This document shows, one piece after another, positions 35,053-45,911 of a stretch of DNA of 64,000 nucleotides (its first letter is position 1; every line of letters starts with the position of its first letter). The notes under the pieces were generated by a model that worked only from the letters and a program-made list of their open reading frames with translations, did not search any database and was not told the DNA's origin. The DNA is taken from contig NZ_SZZH01000004.1 of the NCBI RefSeq assembly GCF_005298075.1, positions 186,001 through 250,000 of the forward strand, written 5' to 3'. This DNA is from Nakamurella flava (lineage in GTDB: Bacteria; Actinomycetota; Actinomycetes; Mycobacteriales; Nakamurellaceae). Position numbers and translations under genes: made by a program.

Positions 35053-36234
35053 TCAACGGCCGAGGAAGGTGCGCAGGGCCGCGAGGGCCCCATCCACGGT
35101 GGCGGTCGCCCCGGCGAAGGAGAACCGGACGAAGCGGTGACCGTCGACGGGGTCGAAGTCGATACCGGGCGCCGCCGCCACCCCGGCCTCGGCCAGCAGG
35201 CGGTCGGTGAAGGCCAGGCTGTCGGGGGTCGTTTCGTCGAGCAGGTGGCCGATGTCGGCGTAGACGTAGAAGGCGCCGTCGGCCGGGGCAGTGCGGTCGA
35301 TCCCGAGATCGGCCAACCCGCGGAGCAGGCGACGGCGGTTCTCGGCGTAGCGGACGACGTGGCCGTCGCATTCGGCCGTGCCGTCGAACGCGGCCAGCGC
35401 CGCGTACTGGGCCGGGGCCGGCGGGCAGATGGCGAGGTTGCCGCCGAGGTCGTCGATGGATTCCCGCAGGTCGTCGGGGGCCAGCAGCCAGCCGATCCGC
35501 CACCCCGTCATCGAGAAGTACTTCGAGAACGAGTTGACGACGACGCCGGACCGGTCGGTGCTCCAGGCGCACGAGGTCCGCCCGCCATAGGTGATGCCGT
35601 GGTAGATCTCGTCGGAGATCAGCCGGACGCCCGTCCGGGCGCAGTGGCTGGCCAGAGCGGCCAGCTCATGCTCGTCGAGCATGGTGCCGGTGGGGTTGGC
35701 CGGGCTGGCGACGACCAGCCCGTCCAGGCCGGATTCGGCGACCATGTCCACCGTCGGCTGGAACCGGGTCTGCGGACCGCAGGGCAGATCGACGACCTCG
35801 CAGCCGAGGCTGTGCAGCAGGTTGCGGTACGCCGGGTAACCCGGGCGGGGAACCCCGATCCGGCTGCCGACGTCGAACGCCGTGAGGAAGGCCAGCAGGA
35901 ACGCCCCGGACGAGCCGGTGGTGACGACCACGGAGTCCGGGTCGACCGACAGGTCGTAGCGCCGCCGGTAGTGGCCGGCGATCGCCCGGCGGAGCGGAGC
36001 GATCCCCGTCGTCTCGGTGTAGCCGAGGATCTCCTCGTCCAGCATCCGGTGCGCCGCGGCCAGGACCGGGGCCGGGGCGGGTGTGGACGGCTGACCGGCA
36101 GCCAGGTTGTGGACCGGGAGACCGGCGTCCAGCCGGCGCTGCGCGGCGGCCCACACCTTCATGACGTAGAACGGCGGCGCCGCGGCCCGTCGCGCGGGAC
36201 CGAACGGGCGCGCCGGCGGGCCGCCGATCGTCAT
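35053..36234 (-). CDS. PLP-dependent aminotransferase, class I/II
   Basis: 393 residues, full fold-type I enzyme. Signatures: GQPSTPAP start, PGYPAYRN, ASPANPTGTML (Asn contact), DEIYHGITYGG and the PLP lysine in NSFSKYFSMTGWRIGW (Lys near 243). It resembles aspartate/aromatic or LL-diaminopimelate-type transaminases; substrate is not determined. It begins 4 nt after the purD stop, so it is co-transcribed with purD. Confidence 0.88.
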   Translation of the reverse strand: MTIGGPPARPFGPARRAAAPPFYVMKVWAAAQRRLDAGLPVHNLAAGQPSTPAPAPVLAAAHRMLDEEILGYTETTGIAPLRRAIAGHYRRRYDLSVDPDSVVVTTGSSGAFLLAFLTAFDVGSRIGVPRPGYPAYRNLLHSLGCEVVDLPCGPQTRFQPTVDMVAESGLDGLVVASPANPTGTMLDEHELAALASHCARTGVRLISDEIYHGITYGGRTSCAWSTDRSGVVVNSFSKYFSMTGWRIGWLLAPDDLRESIDDLGGNLAICPPAPAQYAALAAFDGTAECDGHVVRYAENRRRLLRGLADLGIDRTAPADGAFYVYADIGHLLDETTPDSLAFTDRLLAEAGVAAAPGIDFDPVDGHRFVRFSFAGATATVDGALAALRTFLGR

Positions 36235-36238
36235 GACG

Positions 36239-37504
36239 TCACGCCGTCCCGGGGACGCTCACCCGGCCGTCGACCGCGGCCGCCGCGATGTCGGTGCGGA
36301 ACTGCGCGCCCCGCAGACTGATCTGCGCGACCTTGCCGTAGGCGTTCTCCCGGGCCTGGGCCAACGTGTTCCCGGTGGCCGTCACCGACAGCACCCGACC
36401 GCCGTTGGACACCACCGAGCCGTCCTCGCGACGGACGGTGCCGGCGTGCAGCACACCGTCGAGGTCCGCGCCGGTGATGACATCGCCGGTGGTCGGGCTA
36501 CCCGGGTAGTTCTCGGCCGCGACGACGACGGTGACCGCCGACCACGGCCCCCAGGAGAGCGGACCGACCGAGCCCAGCTTGCCGTGGGCGGCGGCGTCGA
36601 GCAGCCGGCCGAGCCGGGAGTCGAGCAGTTCCAGGACCACCTGCGCCTCGGGATCACCGAACCGGCAGTTGAACTCGATGATCTTCGGCCCGTCCTTGGT
36701 CAGTACCAGGCCGGCGTACAGCAGACCGGCGAACGGCGTTCCGCGCGAGGCCATCTCGGCCAGCACCGGGTCCAGGACAGTGCGCTGCACCGTCTCCACC
36801 AGACCGGGCGGAGCCCAGGGCAGCGGCGCGTAGGCCCCCATCCCGCCCGTGTTGGGGCCGGCGTCACCATCGCCCAGACGCTTGAAATCCTGAGCGGGCA
36901 GCAGCGGGACGGCGATCTCGCCGTCGCAGATGGCGAAGAGCGACACCTCGGGTCCGGCGAGGTATTCCTCGACCAGGACCGGGTGCCCACCGGCGAGCAC
37001 GGCCCGCGCATGGTCCTCGGCGGCGGCCCGATCGGTGGTGACCAGGACGCCCTTGCCGGCGGCCAACCCGTCGTCCTTGACGACGTACGGCGACCCGCAG
37101 GCGTCCAGAGCGCCGGCGATGCCGTCCTCGGCGGTCACGGCCACACTCGCCGCGGTCGGGACACCGGCGGCCGCCATGACGTCCTTCGCGAACGCCTTGG
37201 AGCCCTCGATGCGCGCGGCGGCGCGGGTCGGCCCGAACGCCGGGATGCCCCGACGGACCAGTTCGTCGACCGCGCCGTTGACCAGAGGCAGTTCGGGACC
37301 GACCACCACCAGATCGGCCTTGATCTGTTCAGCCAGGTCGGCGACGGCGATCGGATCGGCCACGTCCACCGGGTAGGTGGTGGCCAGGGCCGCGGTACCG
37401 CCGTTGCCGGGCGCCACGGACAGCGCGGACACCCCCGGGTCACGGCCGAGCGCTCGCAGCAGCGCGTGTTCGCGGGCCCCGGAGCCGATCACCAGAATGT
37501 GCAC
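36239..37504 (-). CDS. purD: Phosphoribosylamine-glycine ligase
   Basis: 421 residues from GTG 37504 (VHILVIGSGAREHAL). ATP-grasp enzyme that makes GAR from phosphoribosylamine and glycine in purine synthesis. Family segments: VAPGNGGTAAL, GPTRAAARIEGSKAFAK, DDGLAAGKGV, GPNTGGMGAYAPLPW and FNCRFGDPEAQ. Lead gene of a two-gene unit with the aminotransferase. Confidence 0.95.
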   Translation of the reverse strand: MHILVIGSGAREHALLRALGRDPGVSALSVAPGNGGTAALATTYPVDVADPIAVADLAEQIKADLVVVGPELPLVNGAVDELVRRGIPAFGPTRAAARIEGSKAFAKDVMAAAGVPTAASVAVTAEDGIAGALDACGSPYVVKDDGLAAGKGVLVTTDRAAAEDHARAVLAGGHPVLVEEYLAGPEVSLFAICDGEIAVPLLPAQDFKRLGDGDAGPNTGGMGAYAPLPWAPPGLVETVQRTVLDPVLAEMASRGTPFAGLLYAGLVLTKDGPKIIEFNCRFGDPEAQVVLELLDSRLGRLLDAAAHGKLGSVGPLSWGPWSAVTVVVAAENYPGSPTTGDVITGADLDGVLHAGTVRREDGSVVSNGGRVLSVTATGNTLAQARENAYGKVAQISLRGAQFRTDIAAAAVDGRVSVPGTA

Positions 37505-37663
37505 GGACCTGAGGTTATCGGCAGCGGCGGGTCCGTCGGAAACGTCGCGGACCACGGCGCCGGCGGTCCTGACCGGCACCCGGACGCCCGGGAGGTTCCG
37601 GACATCCCGCTCGCACGGCGATCTGACCCGTCACGGATGCGGTGATCATGTGATGCTGCCCGT

Positions 37664-38464
37664 ATGTCCCGCGCCGCCCCTGCCCCCATGACCGTTGCGA
37701 CGGCGTTGCAATTCCTGCGGCGGGAACGCGATCTGATGGTCGAGACCATCGGCGACACCGACCCCCGGGACCGGGTGGTGACCGCGCCGGAGTGGCGACT
37801 GGTCGACCTGGTCGCGCACGTCTCCGGCGTGCACCGCTGGGCGACGGCCGTGGTGCGCGACGGTCGCACCGAGAACCTGTCCGACGACGAGCTGGCTCCC
37901 CTCTTTGCCGGTCCGGGTCGGCGGGGCAGCGCGGCCCTGCAGGACTGGTTCGCCACCGGGGTCGACCGGTTGGCCACCGCGCTCGAACAGGCCCCCGACG
38001 ACCTACCGGCCTTCACCTTCCTGGCCGATCCCCTTACGCCGCGACTGTTCTGGGCCCGCCGACAACTCCACGAGACCACCATCCACCGGGTCGACGCCCT
38101 CACCGCCCGCCTCGGCCGGCTGGCCTCGACCCACGAGGCCGACATCGACACCGCCGTGGCCGCCGACGGTATCGATGAACTGGTGACCGGTTTCGTACCG
38201 CGCCGGCGGAGCCGGCTGCGCAGCGACGAGACGTTCCGGTTCGTCATCGCCCCGACGGACCTCGACCTGGCCTGGACCGTCACCGTCTCTGAGGAACCGC
38301 CCGTCGTCGTCCGCGAAGCCGCGCCCGACGCCACCGCCGTCATCTCCGGCACCGCCGCCGGGGTCTACCTCGGCCTCTGGAACCGTGGCGACGACATCGC
38401 CGAGACCGGCAGTGAGGACGCCCTGGGCCTTTGGCGGGAGACGGTGCGGATCAGCTGGGTGTGA
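37664..38464 (+). CDS. Maleylpyruvate isomerase-family (DinB-like) protein
   Basis: 266 residues. Metal-binding four-helix N-domain of the mycothiol-dependent maleylpyruvate isomerase type: WRLVDLVAHVSGVHRWA carries one histidine set (about residues 45-61), and LHETTIHRVDA (about 143-153) carries another; the C-terminal MDMPI domain ends the chain. Many actinobacterial members use mycothiol as cofactor, but the substrates are mostly unknown. A later in-frame ATG (37688) is possible. Stands alone, divergent from purD. Confidence 0.78.
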   Translation: MSRAAPAPMTVATALQFLRRERDLMVETIGDTDPRDRVVTAPEWRLVDLVAHVSGVHRWATAVVRDGRTENLSDDELAPLFAGPGRRGSAALQDWFATGVDRLATALEQAPDDLPAFTFLADPLTPRLFWARRQLHETTIHRVDALTARLGRLASTHEADIDTAVAADGIDELVTGFVPRRRSRLRSDETFRFVIAPTDLDLAWTVTVSEEPPVVVREAAPDATAVISGTAAGVYLGLWNRGDDIAETGSEDALGLWRETVRISWV

Positions 38465-38542
38465 AGGTGCTGCGTGCGTTCGCCAGCTACCTGCCGAGCT
38501 CACCCAGGCCTTCACTGGTCGGCTAGCTAGCCAGCTTTCTTG

Positions 38543-38613
38543 ATAACCAGAAATACGGATTACCGTATTGCTGGTAATTGAATACTTGACCCGCGGTAAA
38601 TCGCTGCTACAGT
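38543..38613 (+). promoter_or_regulatory. 36-bp inverted repeat followed by a sigma-A-type promoter
   Basis: Arms at 38543-38558 and 38563-38578 (left arm ATAACCAGAAATACGG) match at 14 of 16 positions around ATTA. Eight bases on, TTGACC (38586-38591), a 16-bp spacer and TACAGT (38608-38613) form a good promoter for the gene at 38664. A perfect palindrome GGCTAGCTAGCC lies at 38521-38532. The line 38521-38580 is about 43% GC, far below its surroundings. Likely an operator for an unseen regulator. Confidence 0.6.
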
Positions 38614-38663
38614 TCGGCCTGCCGACGGCGAAACGCGCTGCATGACGGGGAGGGTTTGACCCG

Positions 38664-39743
38664 ATGAGGGCCTGGGCTCGCAATTTATTGAAATGGCCAG
38701 CAGTCGCCAGCCTGCTGGTCAACCATGTATTCAATCAACTGGGCGGCACCCTGGCAGCAGTCGCTGCGCTGGCGTGGCTCGCGGTTCGAGAGCCGCGCCA
38801 CTGGGCAGACATTGCGGCGGGCACGCCGGCATCCACATTCCCCCGGTGGGTTTTCGACTACGGCGCCCGGCTACTGTGGGCCGCAGCAGCCATCACCGTC
38901 GGCCTGCGGGTCAACGAAACCAGCGACCTTTTGTGGGCCGTCCCGGTGGTCATCTGCGCCGCGTACATCATCTTGAACGACCCCACCCACGGGTTCTGGA
39001 CCCGCGCCGCGACCATCTCGGTCGGCCTAGCCATTGTGGCGACCACAACCGTAGCATTCGACGCCATTCGAGCACTTATCGACCGTCTCGAATCAATTGA
39101 CGCCACCTGGTCCGGATTGAGCGTGGCGATCATGACAGCAGGCATGACACTCGTCGGCGGATATTTGATTCTGTTCCGCGCCTCACCCCGAGTCGTGCTC
39201 ACACTGATTGGTACACCTTTCGCCATTGCCGGCGCGGTGTCCACCACCCTCGCCGCACTGGAAGCAAACGGATCCACCCCATCCTCGACGATATGGGGCA
39301 CGAATGATCATCACTTCGCGGGGATATTCACCATCGCGGGTGGCGCAGGGATGGTGTTCCTTGCCTTGGCCGTTGTCGCTCACCGGCGGTCTGTACAGAA
39401 CCATGCCAGTTTTTGCGTCGCCGCACTCTTGGCCGGGGGCGTCACGACCTGGGTAGCGGGCCTCCAACAGTTCGCCGTGGCGACCACTGCTGCGTCGCTC
39501 GCTCTGGGACTCGCACTATCGGTGACCCTGACGAGCCGGCGGGCGCGACTGGTCTTCACCTCGGTACTGCTCGGCGCCTCACTCCTGGTTGCGTTAATCC
39601 CTCTGTGCGTCAGTGCATCGCAGGACACGCCATTGCTCGCCTCGTCCCCCGTCGTCGGCGGCGTCGCGGTCCTCACGGTCGTCACGACAGTTGGATGGAA
39701 GGTCCATTCGATGACCGACGCGGACATCGCCGCGATGCCATGA
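38664..39743 (+). CDS. Polytopic membrane protein of unknown function
   Basis: 359 residues with about nine to ten hydrophobic segments and no recognised family. Charged loops are short; the end KVHSMTDADIAAMP is cytosolic by charge. Codon use is visibly less GC-rich than in neighbours (several ATT, TTT, TTA and GGA codons), which together with the AT-rich upstream region suggests recent transfer. It has its own promoter and a ribosome site GGGAGG before ATG 38664. No partner gene is adjacent. Confidence 0.75.
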   Translation: MRAWARNLLKWPAVASLLVNHVFNQLGGTLAAVAALAWLAVREPRHWADIAAGTPASTFPRWVFDYGARLLWAAAAITVGLRVNETSDLLWAVPVVICAAYIILNDPTHGFWTRAATISVGLAIVATTTVAFDAIRALIDRLESIDATWSGLSVAIMTAGMTLVGGYLILFRASPRVVLTLIGTPFAIAGAVSTTLAALEANGSTPSSTIWGTNDHHFAGIFTIAGGAGMVFLALAVVAHRRSVQNHASFCVAALLAGGVTTWVAGLQQFAVATTAASLALGLALSVTLTSRRARLVFTSVLLGASLLVALIPLCVSASQDTPLLASSPVVGGVAVLTVVTTVGWKVHSMTDADIAAMP

Positions 39744-39833
39744 GCCCCCCGGTTGTCGACCTGGGCAGCAGGTGGGCAACCAGCACTACGTTTTCGCCGT
39801 CTCGTCAAGGCTGATGCATCTGGGAGAACACAT

Positions 39834-39871
39834 GTACGAACTAGACACACGTTCGTACTAGCGGTTACGAT
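39834..39871 (+). promoter_or_regulatory. Promoter with flanking inverted repeat of the DUF222-HNH gene
   Basis: GTACGAAC (39834-39841) and GTTCGTAC (39851-39858) are perfect complements with a 9-bp spacer. TAGACA (39842-39847) in the spacer and TACGAT (39866-39871) are 18 bp apart and form the promoter. The -10 ends 5 bp before ATG 39877, so the transcript looks leaderless. A protein bound to the repeat would cover the -35 element. Confidence 0.6.
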
Positions 39872-39876
39872 GAGGC

Positions 39877-41262
39877 ATGTTCGTCGCAGACTCCCCGCTG
39901 GCGCAGTGGCGTTTCGATGTCGCGTCCGCTCCGCCGTCGGGGTTGGCTCCCTTGTTGGGGTCGCGGCCGGAGCGTCCGGTGGGGTGTTCGGCGCGGGACT
40001 GGGCCAACGTGCTGTTGGACGCGGTGATCGCCCGGCAACGGTGGGTCGCGTACGAGTCGGCGCAGCAGATCCATGATCTGGTTGAGTTGTCGGCGGCGGC
40101 GTCTGAGGATCCGGGCGGGGTACAGGAGTTCCTGGCCACCGAACTGGCCCTCGCGCTCGGGGTCGCCGAATCGACGGCGGGTCGTTACCTGCTGGAGGCG
40201 ACGGAGTTGACGGCCCGCTGCCCGGCCACCCTGGACGCGTTGGAGCAGGGCCGGATCTCCCCGGGCAAGGCGTCGGTGATCTGCCGGGGCACCGCCGACC
40301 TGACCGCCGAGACCACCGCCCAGGTCGAAGCCGATGTCCTCCCGGGCGCGGGGGCGTCGACCATCCCGGGCTTGCGCAACCTCGTGACCCGCTCGGTGAT
40401 CCGCCGAGACCCCGACGGCGCGCAGCGCCGCCACGAAGCCGCCCGCCGCCGCCGGTACGTGTCCCGCCGTAGTGAATCGGATGGGATGGCGTGCCTGTCG
40501 CTGTACGGGACCGCGCAGGACGTCGCGGTGATCTGGGACTGCCTGACCGCCGCCGCCGACGCCGCCAAGACCGACGCCGCAACCGGGGATGACCGGTCGA
40601 TCGGGGAACGGCGGGTCGATGCCCTGGTCGACGTGTGCACCCACATCCTCGACCGCGGCCTGCTCCCCACCGACCAACTGCTACCCACGGCGCAGCGGCG
40701 ACGCCCCCACCTGCTGGTCACCCTCCCCGCCACCGCCCTGCTCGACCCGGAGTCCGGGCGTGGGGAGGTCGCCGAGTTGGTCGGGCACGGACCCATCACC
40801 CCCGCCCAAGCGAGGGTCATCGCCGCCGACGCCACCTGGCGGCGCCTGGTCTGCGACCCCGTCACCGGAACCCTGCTCGACTACGGGCGCACCACCTATG
40901 CGCCACCCACAGCGCTCACCGATTTCGTCCTCACCCGCGACCAGAGTTGTGTGATGCCGGGCTGTCGGCAACCCGCCCACCGCTGCGATGTCGACCACCG
41001 CGAACCCTTCCACCCCGGCCGACAGATCGGCGGCGACACCTCGGCCGAGAACCTGGCCGTCCTGTGCCGCCGCCACCACCGCGCCAAAGACACCGGCGGC
41101 TACCAGCTCCTGCGCACCGAAGACGGCGACCACCACTGGACTACCCCCCTCGGCCGCACCTACACCCGACCACACACCCGACATTGGGAGCCACCCGAAC
41201 CCAGCTCGGCAACAGCACTTCTCGAGAGAGAGGCAGACGGCGATGACCCGCCACCGTTCTGA
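39877..41262 (+). CDS. DUF222 / HNH endonuclease (13E12-repeat type)
   Basis: 461 residues. DUF222 covers about residues 45-320; the C-terminal HNH nuclease reads CVMPGCRQPAHRCDVDHREPF, then ENLAVLCRRHHRAKDTGGYQLL (in parts), with the two Cys and three His expected. Such genes are multi-copy in many actinobacteria (13E12 family of M. tuberculosis) and are often called mobile or selfish, though biological function is unknown. Its upstream repeat and leaderless promoter suggest controlled expression. Confidence 0.88.
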   Translation: MFVADSPLAQWRFDVASAPPSGLAPLLGSRPERPVGCSARDWANVLLDAVIARQRWVAYESAQQIHDLVELSAAASEDPGGVQEFLATELALALGVAESTAGRYLLEATELTARCPATLDALEQGRISPGKASVICRGTADLTAETTAQVEADVLPGAGASTIPGLRNLVTRSVIRRDPDGAQRRHEAARRRRYVSRRSESDGMACLSLYGTAQDVAVIWDCLTAAADAAKTDAATGDDRSIGERRVDALVDVCTHILDRGLLPTDQLLPTAQRRRPHLLVTLPATALLDPESGRGEVAELVGHGPITPAQARVIAADATWRRLVCDPVTGTLLDYGRTTYAPPTALTDFVLTRDQSCVMPGCRQPAHRCDVDHREPFHPGRQIGGDTSAENLAVLCRRHHRAKDTGGYQLLRTEDGDHHWTTPLGRTYTRPHTRHWEPPEPSSATALLEREADGDDPPPF

Positions 41263-41303
41263 GGCGGCGGGTTTCCAACCCGCGCCCGTGCTACACGTTG
41301 AGC

Positions 41304-41755
41304 ATGCCCCGCACCTCGATCGCCTTGGTCGCGGTGACCCCCGAGCACACCAATCTCATCTGGGGCTGGCTCGACGACGATCCCGACGGTCAAACTCACT
41401 CGGCTTCTTCCGTGACCCGACGGCATGGTTCCCGCTGCTGTCCGCCCAGCGGCATGGGTGGATCGCCGTCACCGACGACGAGTCCGTGGGCCTTCTCGAC
41501 CTGCAGGTGGACGGCCCTACCGGGTTCTTTTCGTACTACATCGCGCCGCAGTTCCGCCGACGTGGCCTCGGCACGGCGCTGCTGCTCGGCTTGCGAATGC
41601 GGTGCGCGGAGCTCGGCGTCAATCGGGTGCTCGGATACGTCGAACCGACCAACACCCCCAGCCTGGCCACCCTCCGCCGAGCCGGCTTCACCGTCGCCGA
41701 CCACCTCGACGACGAGGGCATGCTGGAGGTGAGCAGGGCCCTGGCCGAACCGTGA
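41304..41755 (+). pseudogene. GNAT acetyltransferase with a frameshift
   Basis: The first 30 residues (MPRTSIALVAVTPEHTNLIWGWLDDD, in parts) are in one frame; from about 41399 the rest (LGFFRDPTAWFPLLSAQ, YYIAPQFRRRGLGTALLLGLRM, YVEPTNTPSLATLRRAGF, in parts) continues in the -1 frame to 41755. Both pieces fit one GNAT protein with the acetyl-CoA site RRRGLGT. No classical slippery heptamer is at the junction (41388-41401), so a deletion/insertion mutation or a sequencing error is likelier than programmed shifting. Substrate unknown. Confidence 0.7.
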
Positions 41756-41761
41756 CCGCGC

Positions 41762-43822
<2,061 letters not shown>

Positions 43823-43869
43823 GCGCACCCGGCGTCGGTTCCGGCCGTCCGGGATGACACTCTGATCGG

Positions 43870-45090
43870 ATGCGGCAGGTCACCCAGAGCTTGAAGTTGC
43901 GCGGCGTCCGGTACGACGTGCGAGGACCGATCCTCCAGGAGGCCGAGCGCCTCGAGGCCCAGGGCCACAAGATCCTCAAGCTGAACATCGGCAACACCGC
44001 ACCGTTCGGCTTCGAGGCCCCGCCGACGATCCTCGCCGACATGATCCAGCACCTGCCGGACTCGCAGGGCTACAGCGACTCCCGGGGCATCTACTCGGCC
44101 CGGACCGCCGTCGCGCAGTACTACCAGTCCAAGGGCCTCATCAACACCCAGGTCGACGACATCATCATCGGCAACGGCGTGTCCGAGCTGATCTCCATGG
44201 TGCTCACCGCCTTCGTCGACGACGGCAACGAAATCCTCGTCCCCGCGCCCGACTACCCGCTCTGGACGGGGGCGGTGACGCTGGCCGGCGGCAAGGCGGT
44301 GCACTACCGCTGCGACGAGGAGAACGGCTGGATCCCCGACCTCGCGGACATCGAGTCCAAGATCACCGACCAGACCTACGCGATTGTCCTCATCAACCCC
44401 AACAACCCCACCGGCGCGGTCTACTCGCCCGAGGTGCTCCGGGCGTTCATGGACATCGCCCGTCGCCACGACCTCGTCGTGATGGCCGACGAGATCTACG
44501 AGAAGATCATCTTCGACGGCCGCATCCATCACCATGCCGCCGCCATCGCCGGTGACGACGTGCTGGTGCTGACCTTCAGCGGCCTGTCCAAGGCCTACCG
44601 GGTGTGCGGCTACCGGGCCGGGTGGGTGATGATCTCCGGCCCGAAGCACACCGCCAAGGACTTCCTCGAGGGCCTCACCCTGCTGGCCAACATGCGGATG
44701 TGCGCGAACGTCCCCGGTCAGCACGCGATCCAGACCGCCCTCGGCGGCTACCAGTCGGTCAATGAACTGATCGTTCCCGGTGGCCGGTTCTACGAGCAGT
44801 CCAAGCTGGCCTGGCGGATGCTCAACGAGATCCCCGGGGTCAGCTGCACCGAGCCGGAGGGCGCCCTCTACTGCTTCCCCCGGCTCGACCCGGAGGTCTA
44901 TCCGATCGAGAACGACCAGGATTTCGTGGTCGATCTGCTGCGCACCAAAAAGATCCTGGTCACGCACGGCACCGGATTCAACTGGTTCGAGCCCGACCAT
45001 TTCCGGCTGGTCACCCTGCCGGACGTGTCCGTCCTGGAGGAGGCGATCACCCGGATCGCCTCCTACCTGGAAACGTTGCGAGCCGGCTGA
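43870..45090 (+). CDS. Aminotransferase, AlaA-like
   Basis: 406 residues. Close to the AlaA/AspC-type group of fold-type I enzymes: RYDVRGPILQEAERLEAQGHKILKLNIGN (in parts), LINPNNPTGAVYS, DEIYEKIIFDG, PLP lysine in TFSGLSKAYRVCGYRAGW, and the AlaA-like ending THGTGFNWFEPDHFRLVTLP (in parts). The likely reaction is glutamate-pyruvate transamination. It is one of two class I aminotransferases here. It follows the conserved purA-neighbour gene by 47 nt on the same strand. Confidence 0.88.
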   Translation: MRQVTQSLKLRGVRYDVRGPILQEAERLEAQGHKILKLNIGNTAPFGFEAPPTILADMIQHLPDSQGYSDSRGIYSARTAVAQYYQSKGLINTQVDDIIIGNGVSELISMVLTAFVDDGNEILVPAPDYPLWTGAVTLAGGKAVHYRCDEENGWIPDLADIESKITDQTYAIVLINPNNPTGAVYSPEVLRAFMDIARRHDLVVMADEIYEKIIFDGRIHHHAAAIAGDDVLVLTFSGLSKAYRVCGYRAGWVMISGPKHTAKDFLEGLTLLANMRMCANVPGQHAIQTALGGYQSVNELIVPGGRFYEQSKLAWRMLNEIPGVSCTEPEGALYCFPRLDPEVYPIENDQDFVVDLLRTKKILVTHGTGFNWFEPDHFRLVTLPDVSVLEEAITRIASYLETLRAG

Positions 45091-45119
45091 GCCGGCCTCG
45101 TTCGCCGACCGAACGGCGA

Positions 45120-45527
45120 CTACGGGAGCAGTTCGGCCGGGATCTCCGGGTCCGCGTCGAGCAGGAAGGCCCGGACCCGGGTGACCTCGTCGGTCTCCTC
45201 GATGAGCGCCGCCGCCTGCCCGAGAGCCGACAGGGCGCGCAGGAAGCCGCGGTTGTTCTCCGTCGCCCACGGCACCGGACCGGCGCCCTTCCAGCCGTGC
45301 CGACGCAGCACGTCCAGACCGCGGTGGTAACCGACCCGCGCGTAGGCGTACCCGGTCACGTCCTGCCCGGCGTCCAACGCCTGTTCGGCCAGGACAGCCC
45401 ACACCAGGCAGGACGCGGGGTAGGACCGGGCGACGTCGATGGCCGGCACCCCGGCCGCGAGATCGGCGGCGGCCGGATCCTCCGGCAGTGAGACCGGCGG
45501 CGGGCCGAGCAGGTTGACGGGGCTCAT
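45120..45527 (-). CDS. DUF3151 protein
   Basis: 135 residues from ATG 45527. Matches the actinobacterial DUF3151 pattern: NLLGPPPVSLPEDP start, RSYPASCLVWAVLAEQAL, YAYARVGYHRGLDVLRRHGWKGAGPVPW (in parts) and NNRGFLRALSALGQAA. The family is tetratricopeptide-like in looks and often near purA; no function is known. Confidence 0.85.
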   Translation of the reverse strand: MSPVNLLGPPPVSLPEDPAAADLAAGVPAIDVARSYPASCLVWAVLAEQALDAGQDVTGYAYARVGYHRGLDVLRRHGWKGAGPVPWATENNRGFLRALSALGQAAALIEETDEVTRVRAFLLDADPEIPAELLP

Positions 45528-45625
45528 CGGGAGGCCGCCGAGGGCAGGTTCGGGCACACGATCATGGGCTCGATCCTGCCATCGCCGGCCGGCCCGACCA
45601 CCCGGCCACCGTGCGCCCGGCGCGC

Positions 45626-45910
45626 TCAGCCGAACTGCGCGGCCATGGCCGCGTCGACCTGCCGGTAGCGGACACCCGCATCCCCGACGCTGACGGCGAG
45701 TTGCTGCAGCATCGCCTGCCGCGCGTCCGCCGCGGCATCCCACCGGGACTTCAGCGCCCGGTACGCGGTCAGCGTCTCGGCCGACATGTCGCCGGTCGCG
45801 GCCACCTGACCGTCCAACTGCGAGAGCAGGCCCTCGATCCGCGACCACGTCGCGACCAGTCCCTCCGAGCCGGAGGCCAGGGCCGCGTACGACACCGTGA
45901 TGGTCGCCAT
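45626..45910 (-). CDS. WXG100-like protein with YxxxD secretion signal
   Basis: 94 residues of helix-turn-helix hairpin type. The turn contains SRWDAAAD, where WXG is relaxed to WDA, and the C-terminal helix has VRYRQVDAAM, i.e. YxxxD, the type VII secretion signal. It follows a second such gene by one base, the usual arrangement for an EsxA/EsxB-type heterodimer. No EccC or other secretion component is in the window. Confidence 0.75.
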   Translation of the reverse strand: MATITVSYAALASGSEGLVATWSRIEGLLSQLDGQVAATGDMSAETLTAYRALKSRWDAAADARQAMLQQLAVSVGDAGVRYRQVDAAMAAQFG

Positions 45911-45911
45911 G

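Noticed and set aside
41388-41401. Programmed -1 frameshift in the GNAT gene
   Set aside because: No X-XXY-YYZ heptamer in the zero frame and no downstream stimulatory hairpin was evident.
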